Origin: Arabidopsis thaliana
Taxonomy: Eukaryota; Streptophyta; Magnoliopsida; Brassicales; Brassicaceae
Reading direction: 5' to 3'
NCBI RefSeq assembly: GCF_000001735.4
Contig: NC_003070.9
Span: 17,655,971 to 17,719,970, forward strand
DNA length: 64,000 nucleotides
Below the pieces are notes generated by a model, which was given only the letters and a program-made list of their open reading frames with translations, was not told the DNA's origin and did no database searches. The translations under genes and the position numbers were made by a program. Positions 44,865 to 56,687 of this stretch are shown piece by piece (the first letter of the stretch is position 1; every line of letters begins with the position of its first letter).

Positions 44865-46580
44865 TATTCAGGTTTATGGCAAAGCTTTTTAGTAATATCT
44901 ATGAAATGTTTTCGTCTAACTATGTTCCCTTAAAAAAGTTTAAGCTAAACGTAGACATGTTAGATCTGTGTACCTAGAACTAGGAGTTGAAAGTTTTGTA
45001 ATGTGTTACCTTAACTTTGTTGAGGTGAAATGTGATACCCCACTATATTAAGGAAGTGATATTAGATAAAACGATTCAATTATGAAGTATAAGATTCTTT
45101 TAATTATTGAACTGTTAAAGTAGGGATGAGGATGAATATACATTACCTGTTAACCGTTTTACCTATAACCATTTTACTTGTAAAATCATCTTTATATTTT
45201 CTTACTCGAATTTCAAATCTTCTTCTTCTCCATCTCCTTGATTATTTATCATGGGTACATACATGTATCATGTATTAGACTATTAGTCGTTTAGTATTGG
45301 GTTGTTATTAGGTACAACGGCCTTTTGGGCCTATTGAATTTGGATAATCTTAATTTTCCTTTTTAAAATCAGTTGTACAATCAACCATCTTATATAGTTC
45401 ATGTGCTTGCAACGTTTTTAGATATTTGAGATCCAATCTTTTACATTTTATCTATATAATGACTAAATGGATTTTATAGTAATCATTATTACTATTTTGC
45501 GAGTGAGTGCGTAAATTCAACTTTGTCAAGACAGAAATACACTTTGAAAATGTCAATAAGTAAACATGACAATGTCCACGAATGGTTTATTTCTTGAGGT
45601 TGCTTTGCATACACTCTAATCATAATTTACATACAGCTTTTGACATTTGTCTAACTTTAGTTCTTTATAAAGTTCTAACTGCATAATTAACCTTTGTAAC
45701 CTTTTATAGATTAGACTAATTGATTAAGTTTCTTTTAATTTTCATAAAACCCCATTAACTCGTGCATCAGTGCATGTAGGGTTCCCTTTTCTACTTTATA
45801 TTAGAACAAGTTCCTAAGCAAAGACTTTCGTTTTGTTACTTTATTTTCTAGATATTTTTATTACTAATGTTTTGAGATCGATTAGTCTAGGCCCTAGTGG
45901 ATTATAACGCAATGGTTGGTCCCGAAGATGCAATTATGTCCCTAAAACAGGGATTATGAGGAAGAAAAGTTTATACTAATACAAAATCAAATTGTTCTCT
46001 ATCATGGAGTGATCACTTTATTTGTGTTTAATTTTGTCGCTTTATCTATCTGCAATAATTTTATTGAAATGAAAGTCCAAAAAACATATACTTGTTTTCT
46101 GCACTAACATTCCCTATGGAATCTCTCTAGAAGCACACAAGAAAATAGAGAGGATACATATAATAATGACATAAGGAAGTGATTATCTTTGCAATAAAAA
46201 AGAAGAAGATGTAAATTTTTATTCATTTGGTACCATTGTAAGCAATGTTTTAAGATTCCTTCTGTTTCATGTTAAGTGATAATTATAAATTTCTATGCAA
46301 TTTTTTTTTACTCATTATATTTTGCATTCTGTTTTTTTATTGGTTGAATTTATTTTACTTAGCTATGTTTTACATAAAGAAAAATACTAGACAAAAAATT
46401 GATATGTTTTCTTAATTTGTATGTAAAAATCTTAAATTTCACTTAAAAAAATGACACAGAAAAGATATACAACAGATGTAGCAAACCAAATTAGTTAGTA
46501 GTCGATATAAATGAATTTAGTTTGAGGATCGACAAAGTCCACCACTTCAGTCAATTACCAAAACAGAAACCGGATAAATG
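44865..46580. other. Intergenic sequence downstream of GA2OX4
   Basis: AT-rich. No ORF, RNA gene or transposon border that I can support. Confidence 0.4.
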
Positions 46581-46860
46581 ATAAATCGATGTTAGTAACC
46601 AATAATCGAAGAAACGAGAGCCACTATAAAAAAAGATACTCCTATTTTCTAGAGGATGCTAAAGAAATAAAAAAGAAAAGACACGTGACAGATGGAGCGT
46701 ACATGTGTCGAACTGGGACCACTTTCGGGTTGCTTCTCATGCGCCACCTTCTCTCGGATTCCCATTACAGCCGCCATTGCCACTTCTCTCTTTCCCGGCC
46801 TTCTAAAAGCAACAAGCGCACGTGTTAAATGTTCACACGTGTCCTTATCTTTTCTCGTAG
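46581..46860 (+). promoter_or_regulatory. Orphan cluster of three G-boxes with a small ORF
   Basis: CACGTG occurs at 46682-46687, 46819-46824 and 46836-46841, the last within ACACGTGT. The interval is locally GC-richer than 1.5 kb on either side. A 79-codon frame (46589-46828) overlaps it and ends in a His/Ser/Arg-rich tail; it matches no family I know. This may be a regulatory element or an unannotated small transcript. Confidence 0.35.
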
Positions 46861-48298
46861 ATATCTAAATTATTATCTAAAATTAACAATCTGTTCTCAA
46901 CAATCAACATACAACAATCAACGTCAATATATAATATAGTTATCAAAGCCAAAATCAATGATTCTATAATCCAACAAAGCAAAGATATTCGTGTGTGAAA
47001 GGCCAGTATTCCATTTACAAAATTGTAATGCCAATTCATTCCTTTTTTCACTCCAATTCAATTACTATTGTTCTGCTTTTTTCTTATAAAGAGAATATTG
47101 AAAAGATAAGTTTAGAATAAAAATCGACCATGCATTGTTTGATATTTTTGGATTGTTTCCATTTAGTCTATAGACGTGTTCGATGATTAATTTAATATAT
47201 TCTAACAAATAAAACAATTAATACTTTGATTATAAAATAGGGTTCGGGTGAATCTGTGATCCTCCTTACTCGACGTAGTGGAAAAAAACACTGAGAAATA
47301 ATTTATTTAAAAGTTTAACTAGAGTAACTTATTTGGGTTCGTCCCCTCTGGACGTATATAATCTCGATAAAGTGTTACATGAGTTGGAGTAACTAATAGT
47401 ATCTTAATCATGATTAGGAATTGGAGACATCATTCACGTCCTTTTCTTTTAGTTAAACTATTAATGATTATACAAACTAAATTAATATGTGATTTTAAAT
47501 GAAACTAACGATATTATTGGTTAGCCAAACAAGAAAATATAGGCCCTACAAACTAGAAATTTCCAAAACAATAATAGCACCACAAACTACATAACCGATT
47601 TAGAGAATTCAACATGTATGTAACTAAAGTTTTTTTTTTATTTTTAAAAAATGATATTTGAGACGACGAAATTTTACTTGCATATTTTTAAGAGTTGATA
47701 CCATCTTTAAGTGCTCTAAGCAATATGTCTCATTGTCTCGAGCATGCAAGATTTCATGAACACTTCAACTCTGAGTTTAGATGAGAGGGCCAAATCCAAA
47801 TTAATAATTTATTTAGAGTAAAATAATTATTTGATGTTCACTTCATATACACATCATGCATCAATCTCTATTTCAACCCATTAGTTAAATAAGTATGTAA
47901 TGAATTTCTTTGGGATATGTTATCAAATACTCATAATGTTTTTAATAATGCGGTGATATTATAAAACTTAATTGATGATCATATATGGTAGATTATAAGT
48001 GATCGTATGGGAGTTATTAAATGAACCAGGAACCACATAAACTTTTTGCTAAACTCATGTTGTTGTTTTTCTCTTCTTTGCTCTTATAGTCTTATCTAAA
48101 TCATGCTTCTGTGTAACAATATATATGTTTTTGATATTATTAATTAAGCAGTTTTTTTTTTGTTTTGTAAAATCATACATCACAATAAAATTAAACCAAT
48201 AAAAAAATGGAAAAAAACCCGGAAAACCTTTAATTTTGTTTTGAATGATTAGTTTATGTTTATTATACATTACATTCATTAATAAACCCATGAAATGC
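46861..48298. other. Intergenic and 3' UTR of MYB112
   Basis: Nothing recognisable apart from the probable 3' UTR just left of 48299. Confidence 0.4.
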
Positions 48299-50407
48299 CT
48301 ACTGTATGAGCCACTTGTTGAGCTCGTCAAAACTACACAAAGTTTCAAACGTATCTCCGCCGTTGAACCAATAACCACCATTTGTCATATGATCCAACGT
48401 TCCAAATTCCACCTGATCACCACCGTAGAAACTCGATCTCACAGCCTCAGACGACGACGTTGATGACGTGGCGGTGGCGACGCTGGAGTTCTCAGGCGAG
48501 TAGTGGTTAGAGGTAAATTGGACACTTTGAGTGGCGGCGATTCTCTCGATGAGACGAGGCATCCAGAGATGTTTGATGGTGTCTTTGAATTGCTTGCTGT
48601 TCACGTCACATTTTAGAAGTTTTGCATGCTTTTGAACACGTGTTCTCCAATAATTCTTTATCTCGTTATCTGTTCTTCCCGGTAAATGTTGAGCAATCTT
48701 TGACCACCTTCACAATAGAAAAAATATCAAAACTAACTCCATTATTAAAAACACGATTAATTTTATAGAACATCGTAATTAAACTCTCATTCCGTTTTTT
48801 ATTAGAATCATTTATACATACAAAAAATATATTAAATTTCTAATATACTTTTTGTACGTATATTAATTGTTTTTGTTAAAACCGACTCTTGCTAAAAATA
48901 TTATTTATAATGAATCGGAGGGTTTAATTATTTATAAGTTCTATTGTAGTACTAGATTAATCAGTTTTTTTAGTGTTACTCTGATAAAAAAAGACGTTGA
49001 TGTGTACCTTAATTTCAACTATGATACAAGTTTCATATAGTAACCACAATTCAACCAAGAAATTTCAAATACGCATCAAATTGATTTTGTCAATTATCTA
49101 CTAATACAATATTGAATAACGAGTTATTTATTTCATAGAGACGTTCCAAATTTGCTCTCTTCAACGATATGTGTCCCTTTTTCTATTTTAAGTAATGTAT
49201 CGACAATATGACTATGTCTATGTCGATATAAATAAAGGTTTCATACCGATTTCCCCAACGAGAATGGAGTTCAAGGATGATAAATTGTTCTTGAAGGGAT
49301 ATGTCTCCACGGCGGATATCCGGCCGGAGATAATTTAGCCACCGCAATCTGCAACTTTTCCCCGTTCTATTCAGTCCTGTCTCAATAGTAAATGATTTCA
49401 ATATAAATACAATTAGTATAAAAACATGAATTAACTGGAATGTACACTAGTCAATAGTATATGGACACTAGTACAATTTCCCAAATCAATAAAGATAACA
49501 ATTCCATGAGGCTGTATGGAATTGGATGGTTGGGAAAGGTGTTTGAGTTCCACACTCAAAAGGCTAATATGAAAAGAACTCCAAAGGAAAAAATAAATAA
49601 ATTTGGACCGACCAAACTGTTTCATACGAAAGTACACTTTTAATGATAATAATGAACTATGAATATGTCAACTTGTTCTTTCTTACTTTACCAATTCTAC
49701 AGAGGAATTTAAATTATGCCGACATGGAGAAGTCACAGCCATAAGAAAAGTATTCTCATAGTTACGAAAAATCACATTCATATATGTATATCACTCACAT
49801 ATGATGTGATAGAAATTGAATAACATATTGATAAGATGTGGACGAGTTTTTATATCTACTCCATTTAATTTCAGTTAGTTATAAATAAACTCTAAACTAA
49901 ACTTCACATGATCATATTAAAATCCACAAAATCCAAAACGAATTTCTAATAAGAAAAAAAAAAGTTTCAGTCTAAATGTTTAAAAAACAAAAACGGACTA
50001 CTTGTTTGACATATAAAGAATCCTTCAATACCAAACTTTAACCATTCAAATCAATGATAGTTTAACAATCACTCTAGAGATATGATATGGGCATATAAGG
50101 ATTTGTTATGATGACTTCAATTGATCTGAATCGATCGATTTACGCATTACATATTATATATCATGCATGATCACATATTCTGTATATATATATGCAAAAG
50201 GCTTAAGAAGTTACCAGCAGAACGAGAGAGGGAGTTCCATCTTCCTTCACCGTGAAGAGAAATGTAACTGACGAGCTTCATGTCTTCTTCCACAGTCCAT
50301 GGACCTCTCCTTATTTCTATTTCCATCTTTTTCTCGACTTCTTCGACTTCTTCTTTATGATTTATAAGGGTTTTACAGTTTGCGAATTCTGTTCTACTTA
50401 TATTCAT
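48299..50407 (-). CDS. MYB112: R2R3-MYB transcription factor MYB112
   Basis: A 243-residue protein from exons 50407-50215, 49376-49247 and 48707-48299, with borders at the conserved R2R3-MYB positions. The acidic start ([14 protein letters not shown]) precedes R2 from about residue 34 ([17 protein letters not shown], then [19 protein letters not shown]) and R3 ([15 protein letters not shown], then [20 protein letters not shown]), each with the regular Trp or aliphatic spacing. The C-terminus is Ser/Thr-rich and Trp-containing, a likely activation region. It acts in the nucleus. The literature links MYB112 to anthocyanin under salinity and high light (established knowledge, not visible here). 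TATA-like TATAAAAC lies near 50517-50524. Recognised as AT1G48000. Confidence 0.95.
48777..48930. mobile_element. Small MITE in MYB112 intron 2
   Basis: The ends are imperfect inverses: AATTAAACTCTCATTCCG at left, and CGGAGGGTTTAATTA at right reading out. Inner parts pair too (GAATCATTTATA against TTATAATGAATC). The ~154-bp size and TAA-containing flanks fit a Stowaway/Tourist-like MITE. The boundary and target site are uncertain. Confidence 0.55.
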
Positions 50408-50529
50408 GCTTTGAGATTCTTAGAAACTTGTGAGAAGATTGCTCTGAGAAAGATTTTAATTAATGAGGGAGAGAGTTCTCGGAATGGACATAAAGTGATC
50501 GAGTTTTCAGGGTGGGTTTTATAGATTTT

Positions 50530-51722
50530 TTTTTGTTTTGTTTTGTATATATTATAAATAAATACCAAGCATTTGAAATCGGCATGTTAATAGATAAATT
50601 ATTACCCGAAGATATTAGTGGAATTTTCGCAAAATAATAATTTCTAAGTAATAGTATAAGAGTTCTTAGTTTCTCCTTAAGCACATGCTATAGTTAAGAG
50701 TTGGATAAGCTATCAAGTAAGTAAAAGTAACCGAAGAAGTAATTTAAATTAACATCATTTATTTATCGATATAATTTAGTTGATGCAACAAACCCTTTTT
50801 TCTGTAGTATATAATTTTGTTTAGTTTTGATTCAGGTTTCCTTTTATTAAACCAAACTAGAATTTAACCCTCAATATAACACGGGACAATTTTGTTTTCA
50901 CATAATCTTAACTAAATTAGTGTAATTCTACATATTTAATATTAGTGATGTTAATCAAATAATAAAATGAGAATTTCACCGTATTATAATGTCGGTTAAT
51001 GATACTTTTAATTTTTTTAATGTCGATTTAAACTCATTTTTCATATACCCAGTCTCAAAATATAACATGTACTGCGTTATTTTAGACTTTTATATATATT
51101 CATTTTATTTTAAACTTTATACTGAGTTTAAATATATCAATTATAATATTTCAAAACTTTCAAAGCTTAAAATTTACTATATCCAGTAAAATTAAACAGT
51201 TCAATTAAAAACAGAATTAAACCATATACAAACTTTTAAATTTAGATACTTGTTAAGTTAAACTTCTTGTTTATTTAGATTTAGATTTATTTATAACATG
51301 ACTCTTAATCATTTTCTAAACATTTTAGCCCATGTGAAATTGAGACGTTGAACACACTTTTTTATTATTTAAGTAATATATATGTCTAATTCTAAAATTT
51401 TGAATCAGAATATAGGTAGAAAATAGTTTATTATTAACTTTATATGATGATTCAAAACAAATAGAAAACAAAATCAAACAAAGATGATTGCGAATCATTA
51501 TTTTAATTCTTAACACAATCTTTTAATATGTATTACTAATTTTGGAACATTATATGTATATTTCAAATTTTATAGTTAATGTTAAAAACAATCAATTGAT
51601 TTGGTTATACGGATAATAAAAATTAATAGTAAAGTTATTTGAATACATGAATATAAGTAATGACATTCTCTGTTAATATTTATCAAAATAAAGGTGTTTT
51701 TTAAAGTATACTTCAAAAATAA
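50530..51722. other. MYB112 upstream, AT-rich spacer
   Basis: No gene or element with clear borders is visible. The proximal few hundred bases should hold MYB112 regulatory DNA. Confidence 0.4.
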
Positions 51723-51724
51723 TA

Positions 51725-51961
51725 CTCCCCCTATTCTTTATTAATTGATTTTTAGAGAAACAAAATTGTTTCAAAAAGATTGATTTTTTAGGTTTCTATG
51801 CACTATTTATTAGTTATTATTGATGAATTTTAAACTTCAAGACAAATAATTGAATATCATTAGTTTAGAATTATTAAAAAATTAAATCACAAAAATTAAA
51901 TCAATATGTTTACTTAATCTGTGATTGTTTCTAGAAAATCAATAAAAAGGGACAAAAGGAG
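51725..51961. mobile_element. Stowaway-like MITE
   Basis: The 237-bp element is flanked by TA (51723-51724 and 51962-51963). Left end CTCCCCCTATTCTTTATTA and right end reversed CTCCTTTTGTCCCTTTTTA form imperfect inverted repeats that continue through ATTGATTTT and TCTAGA-like steps. The CTCC start resembles the CTCCCTCCGT consensus of Stowaway/mariner-type MITEs. No coding capacity. Confidence 0.75.
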
Positions 51962-51963
51962 TA

Positions 51964-53590
51964 ATTTTTAGTCATGATTTCAATTTGATGCAATTTTGGT
52001 TTAATTTATTTTGACTTACGGTTTAGATTCGGTTTGGTTTTGATAAAAAAAGTTAGAACATATATAAATACAGATTGATGAAAGAAACTAGTTAAATTTT
52101 TTGAAGTTACTAACTTTTTTGGGTTTTCTTTAGTTTCGGAACTCTTGGTTACTTTTTTTTAATGGTTTTAGCTATAAATTTTAGTTTTTTTAATTAGAAA
52201 TAGAAAAGGATTACAAAACAAAAAAAAGACTCAAGAGAATGTAACAATATAAAAATGCTTTGATAGCATGAAAGCAAGATGCAGCGAACCTCAAAACTCT
52301 AAATCGAGTAAAGCTTAACCTAACCCATGTCTCTAACCATAAACTCATTAAAGCCGAATCAGAGTTCTACAAAATGTAAAATCTCGATGAAACTAGTTTT
52401 AGATCAAACCATTTTTGCCAAACTTTACACTAGGTCAAAAGTTTTCCAAAAAAAAAAAACAAAAAAAGTTTTAACACCATTATACGTAGTTAAAAAAAAA
52501 AGAGAAAACAAAATTGCATTACCTATGATTGATATGTTATTAGTGGAGTATTTGCCATGGTTTTATCGTTTTTGATAGTTTTCTTTGCCATACCTTTTGC
52601 CATGTTATACAGTTTTGACAAAATAATGAAAAGGAAATTTGTTTTTTTTTTCTTTAATCCATAAAACAATATATCGATTTATAATATTTTATTATGTTTA
52701 GGTAATATTTTAGAAATAACCAAAACTATGGCCGACAGATTTTCATATTAGAAATCTTCTTTTAAAATTGTGGACTAGATATAACACTTGACAAATCGTC
52801 TTTACATGTGTCTTCATCGGTTATCGCTGCTGAGACTCTTAACATTTAAGGTGACATTGTCCTTTGTTGCCAAAGCTTTGAGGGCGGCATCAAAATTGGT
52901 AAGTGCAATAATAGAAAGTTCTGAATATTCGGTATAATTTTTTATGAATGAGGATCAGTCGTGCTTTTAACGAGTGATTTGAATTGCATGCTTATGTTTA
53001 AGAAATTTCGTGACGCATAGTTGATCAAAAACTTTGTTACACCAAGAAGATTAAGTTTTTTAGTTTTAGGAGTCGACTTAAAGAACATAAAACAGAATGA
53101 AGAATTATTACTAACCTTACTTTCTGAAATTTTATAGTAAAAGCATTACTAACAGAACCAATAAATAATTGTTTTTACATAACAACCAAATTTATTTTAT
53201 GATTTTAATATGAAGATTATGTTTCTTGTTACATGAGAATTGTTGTGAGATTTATATGGACCACATTTAACCATATCTACACTTGAAAGTAAATATCAAC
53301 ATATTGATTTTTGGTCAAACTTGTTTAATTATGTACTATAGTAAGGTAATTTCTTTTTTGACAATAAGGTGATTATTTTTCCATGGTCGTTAAATCAATA
53401 ACAACATAATTATGTTGCCAAAAAAAAAGAAACATCAACTGCATTACAATGTCAAAGCATTTTATTTTGTTTCTATTTAATCTAGAGCAATAATGTCGGA
53501 TCATTTAATATATATCTTTTAATTAGCACTTTATATATATATATTTAAATAGATATCCAGTTTTGTAATGTAATAAATAAATTTTTAACA
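51964..53590. other. Intergenic sequence
   Basis: AT-rich with A-runs (near 52450-52500). A short open frame at 52327-52575 is Lys-rich and poly-A-coded, thus unconvincing. Nothing else recognised. Confidence 0.4.
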
Positions 53591-53598
53591 CCCAAATC

Positions 53599-54805
53599 TA
53601 GGAGTGTCAAAATGGGTCAAAATTCATGGGTCAACTCAACTCAACTCAACCCATGAACCTTAATGAGTTGAAAATTTTTGACTCAAATGAGTTGATGGGT
53701 CAAATGAGTTATCGGGTCAATTGGTTTGATGAGTAAATGAGTTGGATTGTAATGGTTAATGGTTTCAATGATTTACCTAATTAACCCATCAAAATTTGTA
53801 AAATTGAATTAAACCAACTAAAATCTCTAAACCAATGCTAATTTAAGTTTAACCAACACATCTAAACCAATCTAATAAAATTAATATTTTTCCAAATTTC
53901 TTAAATATACAAGCGATGAATTGAGAAAAAGTAAACTCGTAATTTTTCCACCAACAAACATAAACCCGTGATTTTCCCGCCAAAAACGTAAATCCGTGAT
54001 TTTTCTGAAAAAAACGTAAACCCGTGATTTTCACGCCAAAAACGAAACCCCATGATTTTCCCACCAAAAACAAAAACCCGTGATTTTCCCGCCAAAAACG
54101 TAAGCCCGTGATTTTCCCGCCAAAAACGAAAAACATGTAATTTTCCCGCCAAAAACGAATACCCGTGATTTTCCCGCCAAAAACGTAAACCCGTGATTTT
54201 CCTGCCAAAAACGAAAAACATGTAATTTTCCCGCCAAAAACGAAAACCCGTGATTTTGCCGCCAAAAACGAAAACCCGTGATTTTCCCGCCAAAAACGAA
54301 AATCCGTGATTTTCCCGCCAAAAACGTAAACCCGTTATTTTCCCGCCAAAAACGAAAACCCGTGATTTTCCCGCCAAAAACGAAAACCCGTGATTTTCCC
54401 GCCAAAAACGTAAACCCGTGATTTTTCCACCAAAAACGTAAACTTGTAATTTTTTCGCCAAAAACGTAAACCCGTGATTTTCCCGCCAACAATGTAATCC
54501 GTAATTTTCCCGCCAAAAACGTAAATCCGTAAACGGTAGAATCTGTAAATATTTTAAGTTTGATAATAATGAATTAATAATTATTAATAATGATAATTAT
54601 TTATTATTGTTTTATAATAATAATTAATTAAATTATTATTTAATTGGGTTAACCCATTTAACAATTTCACCCATTAAATTAAATGAGTTATGGGTTGATC
54701 CAACCCATTTAACAAAATGAGTTGGGTCAACCCATAACTCATTTAACCCTAAACTCATTTGATTATGAGTTGAGTTGAGTTGGGTTACCCATTTTGACAC
54801 TCCTA
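53599..54805. mobile_element. hAT-type non-autonomous element carrying a minisatellite
   Basis: The 1207-bp element has 19-bp termini TAGGAGTGTCAAAATGGGT (left) and its inverse with one difference (right), typical of hAT ends. Flanks CCCAAATC (53591-53598) and CCCAAACC (54806-54813) form an 8-bp target duplication with one mismatch. Subterminal regions are rich in CAACTCA, AACCCAT and ATGAGTT motifs in both orientations, as expected for transposase-binding sites. The centre holds a 28-bp repeat array. No transposase is encoded; long minus-strand frames across the array are artefacts of the repeat. Confidence 0.9.
53937..54535. repeat. 28-bp tandem array of E2F-consensus sites
   Basis: About 21 head-to-tail units have the pattern GTGATTTTCCCGCCAAAAAC followed by GTAAACCC. 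By hand I count 13 units with exact TTTTCCCGCC and about eight with one or more substitutions (for example TTTTCCACC, TTTTCACGCC, TTTTGCCGCC). The core fits the plant E2F consensus TTTSSCGS. One repeat turn is 28 bp, so all three frames cycle and stay open on the minus strand over about 550 bp. Each unit carries at least two CpG sites. Confidence 0.93.
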
Positions 54806-54813
54806 CCCAAACC

Positions 54814-55520
54814 CAAAGTTTTTTAAATTTGCAGGTGTTGGAATGATGTGGCGATGAAGAAGCATGGTAGGTGGAGTTTGTATATGGGTGACGATGGTGG
54901 AAGTGATGAGAACATCAAACTCAAATAAGAATCGATCGCTCTCGATAAGACTGTTGCTACAATCGAAAGATAGAACACAGAGAACCAAGCTATGAACGGA
55001 GGAGACTAAAAAAGTTTAAAGTTGAGAGAATTTAAACACATCAAATACCAATATAGTTCCTCATGAGACCTTAACGACCAGTTTCAACCCGTAAGATTTG
55101 GTGCGGTTTGTTTTGGAAAAAATGCCTAATATATATCTTGGAAAAATCATGTTGTTTTATTGGAGACGTAGTTATAAGGTTTTTTGATGGCTTTTAGACC
55201 CAACAAATACGTGGATGAAAGCTAAAAATGCAACTAGTATAGGGGGAATTATGCAGCAACCCAAATGAAACCGTTTTTTTTTTAACGATATGGTGGTTAC
55301 GTCAATGTCATTATGCTATATATAGAGAGTCAATAACATTGTGTTCATGTAATGCAAGCTGCAAAACAAACCGCTAATCAAATATCCAATTAACATCAAA
55401 ATTCAGCAATCATTTTAGTATGCACTATTTAATTTAATTTTAGATTATTATATCACGACAGAACGATAAAACATATTTTAGGTCTGTAGTTGGTAATATA
55501 TTATTGGTTTCCAATCTCTA
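54814..55520. other. Intergenic; possible MULE end fragment
   Basis: GCAACTAGTATAGGGGGAAT, then ATGCAGCAACCC (about 55230-55261), parallels the right terminus of the MULE element at 10250-10282 (CTAACTAGTATAGGGCTGAA, then TTCAGGCAAC). The preceding 100 bp are loosely similar. This may be one surviving end of a related element. Confidence 0.4.
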
Positions 55521-56081
55521 CTAATACTTTGGTAATATATCAGAAATGGATAAAAGAATTCCACATACATTCTCAAGAAAATCTATCTTCATAATGAGTT
55601 TTGGATCAGGTTTGAAGACATCTTTCAGATCCAAAGTTTTGCAATCATTTGCATTTTGCCGAGCAGCTGTAATCTCAATATTTAAATAATCAGGATTATT
55701 GACCTTTAAATCTTTTAGGGCCTCATCAAAAGAGTAAAGAGCCTTGTCGTAATACTTTGAGCATGAGATGTAAGATTCTTTGGTACGGTTATCAGTCGTG
55801 CTATTAGCAAGTAATTGTAACTGATTATGTGTATCTAAGGCATTTTGTTGAGCATAATGAATCAAACATTTGGCAACGCCAGGAAGATCAAGTTTTCCAA
55901 TTTTAGGATCTAACTTGAAAAACTTGTAGCAAAATAAAGGATTTGATGTTGGAGATGAGCAAATAGTATGGACTTCACTTTGTGTAACTGCGAGGCTTAA
56001 TTGTATAACTGTAAATAAAACAAGAAGAACAAACACTTTTAGAAGAGAAAAAGAAAGGTTGTCTTTTGGGTATCTAACCAT
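55521..56081 (-). CDS. Invertase/pectin methylesterase inhibitor-like protein
   Basis: A single-exon, 186-residue protein of the PMEI/invertase-inhibitor superfamily. The start at 56081 (MVRYPKDN) is chosen because it puts a hydrophobic signal peptide (SLLKVFVLLVLFTVIQLSLA) at the N-terminus and lies about 65 bp below TATA-like CTATATAA (56146-56153). An upstream in-frame ATG at 56159 overlaps that box. The conserved Cys pattern is present: ICSSPTSNPLFCYKF, SYISCSKYY, ANDCKTLD, plus extra KCLIHY and NVCGILL. The product is probably apoplastic and inhibits either a pectin methylesterase or an invertase; sequence alone cannot decide. It is the neighbour and likely tandem relative of PMEI1. Recognised as AT1G48010. 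Confidence 0.9.
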   Translation of the reverse strand: MVRYPKDNLSFSLLKVFVLLVLFTVIQLSLAVTQSEVHTICSSPTSNPLFCYKFFKLDPKIGKLDLPGVAKCLIHYAQQNALDTHNQLQLLANSTTDNRTKESYISCSKYYDKALYSFDEALKDLKVNNPDYLNIEITAARQNANDCKTLDLKDVFKPDPKLIMKIDFLENVCGILLSISDILPKY

Positions 56082-56159
56082 TTTATATATCTTTAGTTTC
56101 AAGAAGAGAATCCCAAATGATGGAATTCTTGTGTGAGAGATAGAGTTATATAGGTTCAA

Positions 56160-56687
56160 TTAGTAGATTTATAGAATTTTTTCTTCTCAATATAAGATGA
56201 TGCAAATTAATAAGATTATGTCAAATATTTTTTTTATATTGTTCTATTTTTGGCTAATCTATATGGTAGTTAATTTTAAAAATTAAAGATGTCATTTAAA
56301 GTCTGCATATATTTTTATAAAAAATAAGTTATATGCAAAGTAATGGGATTATTGTTGGTTTGGGCCTTTTGTGAGCTCTTTTTTAATCTTCACACCTTAT
56401 AAAATTGGGCATTCTTGGAAAGTACAAATAAAGCTTTTACTCATACTTTGGACTCAATCTTTGAAAAGAGTATTTCTTTCCGTCTTTACAAAATTTGGCA
56501 TTTCCGGAGAGGGACAAATGATGTTTTTACCCTTGCTTTCCCTTACTGCTGAAAACTCCATCATCATTGTCGTCTTATGCTCGCTTCTCACTACCGTGCT
56601 CGCTTTTTTAGCACCATCTCCATCAATTCTATCAACGCTGTCATTTTCAATTCTATCAATACCACCTCTTTCGCCTTCAATTCCAAA
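56160..56687. other. Promoter side of the PMEI-like gene
   Basis: Contains an ORF-like GC-richer stretch at 56371-56745 without a recognised protein (Ser/Leu-rich). It may be part of a decayed repeat; no borders found. Confidence 0.35.

Noticed and set aside
53849..54516. Three overlapping minus-strand ORFs (138-186 aa) with FWRENHG-type repeats
   Set aside because: They read the 28-bp minisatellite; because 28 is not a multiple of three, the same repeat opens all three frames. No start context or homology supports a protein.
53937..54535. CRISPR-like array
   Set aside because: Units are contiguous without unique spacers and this is a plant nuclear locus; it is a minisatellite.
56082..56159. 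Longer start of the PMEI-like gene
   Set aside because: The upstream ATG overlaps the TATA-like box and would bury the signal peptide.
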